The notes under the pieces are model-generated. The model was not told where the DNA came from. It saw nothing but the letters and a program-made list of their open reading frames with translations, and ran no database searches. From Halobacteriales archaeon QS_9_67_15 (GTDB lineage: Archaea; Halobacteriota; Halobacteria; Halobacteriales; Haloarculaceae): a stretch of 5,819 nt of DNA. Shown here one piece after another: positions 5,589-5,819 of this stretch (positions are counted from its first letter, which is position 1; each line of letters opens with the position of its first letter). The position numbers were made by a program, and so were the translations under genes. The stretch spans positions 1 through 5,819 of the forward strand of contig PXSD01000070.1 in the NCBI GenBank assembly GCA_003023165.1, given 5' to 3'.

Positions 5589-5819
5589 TCAGTTCTCGTC
5601 CAACACGACCGGAACGCCGCGTTTCGCCACATCCTCGGCGAATGCTCCGCTGTCTCCCTCGAGTGCCTCGAAGGTGTTGTAGTGCATCGGGAGCACCAGG
5701 TCGGGGTCCATCGCCTCGGCGAGGTCGGCGGCGTCGTGGCGGTCCATCGTGAACGACCGGGAAATCGACGGGACGAACAGCGACGCGTCGAGCGCCTCGT
5801 GGCCGTCGAGCACGTCTGA
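5589..5819 (-). CDS. UPF0173-type metal-dependent hydrolase (metallo-beta-lactamase fold), C-terminal end only
   Basis: The last 76 codons and stop of a gene entering from the right edge; its start is outside the window and the frame is open to base 5819. The segment SFTMDRHDAADLAEAMDPD (22-40 of the fragment) followed by LVLPMHYNTF (41-50) matches the C-terminal part of the UPF0173/YtkL-like metal-dependent hydrolases. In these, FTM...DA...A is followed by PMHYNTF, whose histidine (here His46) is a metal ligand of the metallo-beta-lactamase fold. The end (FAEDVAKRGVPVVLDEN) resembles the final helix and strand of that family. The N-terminal HxHxDH motif cannot be checked. The substrate is unknown for the family. 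The gene converges on the pilin-like gene with 45 bases between their stops. A GTG at 5813 is internal to the family fold and not a start. Confidence 0.85.
   Translation of the reverse strand, partial: SDVLDGHEALDASLFVPSISRSFTMDRHDAADLAEAMDPDLVLPMHYNTFEALEGDSGAFAEDVAKRGVPVVLDEN

Noticed and set aside
3314..5632. 772-codon minus-strand open frame opposite top6A and the pilin-like gene
   Set aside because: It crosses three real genes on the other strand, and its composition is the complement of their codon pattern with no family motifs.

Overview
The window is GC-rich, acidic-protein-coding DNA from a haloarchaeon (class Halobacteria). Three things point there: proteins full of Asp/Glu, TATA boxes 25-35 bases upstream of start codons with little or no leader, and a DNA gyrase gene divergent from a topoisomerase VI operon, an arrangement I recall from haloarchaeal genomes. 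A genus cannot be fixed from the sequence alone.

Layout: the minus strand (1-1246) carries the 5' part of gyrB, cut by the window edge just before the Toprim domain. A 256-bp divergent intergenic region (1247-1502) holds the gyrB promoter, a GC-rich alternating purine-pyrimidine tract, a 10-bp palindrome and the top6B promoter. The plus strand then carries top6B (1503-3932) and top6A (3935-5026), two bases apart, encoding both subunits of topoisomerase VI. After a 115-bp gap with its own TATA box comes a small membrane-anchored protein resembling an archaeal type IV pilin (5142-5543). Converging on it from the right edge is the C-terminal end of an UPF0173-type metal-dependent hydrolase (5589-5819, minus).

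Function: the centre of the window is a DNA topology locus. Gyrase (type IIA, introduces negative supercoils) and topoisomerase VI (type IIB, relaxes and decatenates) are read from one divergent regulatory region, so their expression may respond jointly to supercoiling (inference). The two flanking genes have no evident link to DNA topology.

Most unusual points: a roughly 200-residue insertion in Top6B, absent from the shorter crenarchaeal subunit, contains an apparent internal duplication; a potential Z-DNA tract abuts the gyrB TATA box; and a nested hairpin lies between the two convergent 3' genes. I see no mobile element, CRISPR array, tRNA or rRNA. Apart from these points the genes look like ordinary conserved haloarchaeal genes, and I found no clear new multi-gene system.
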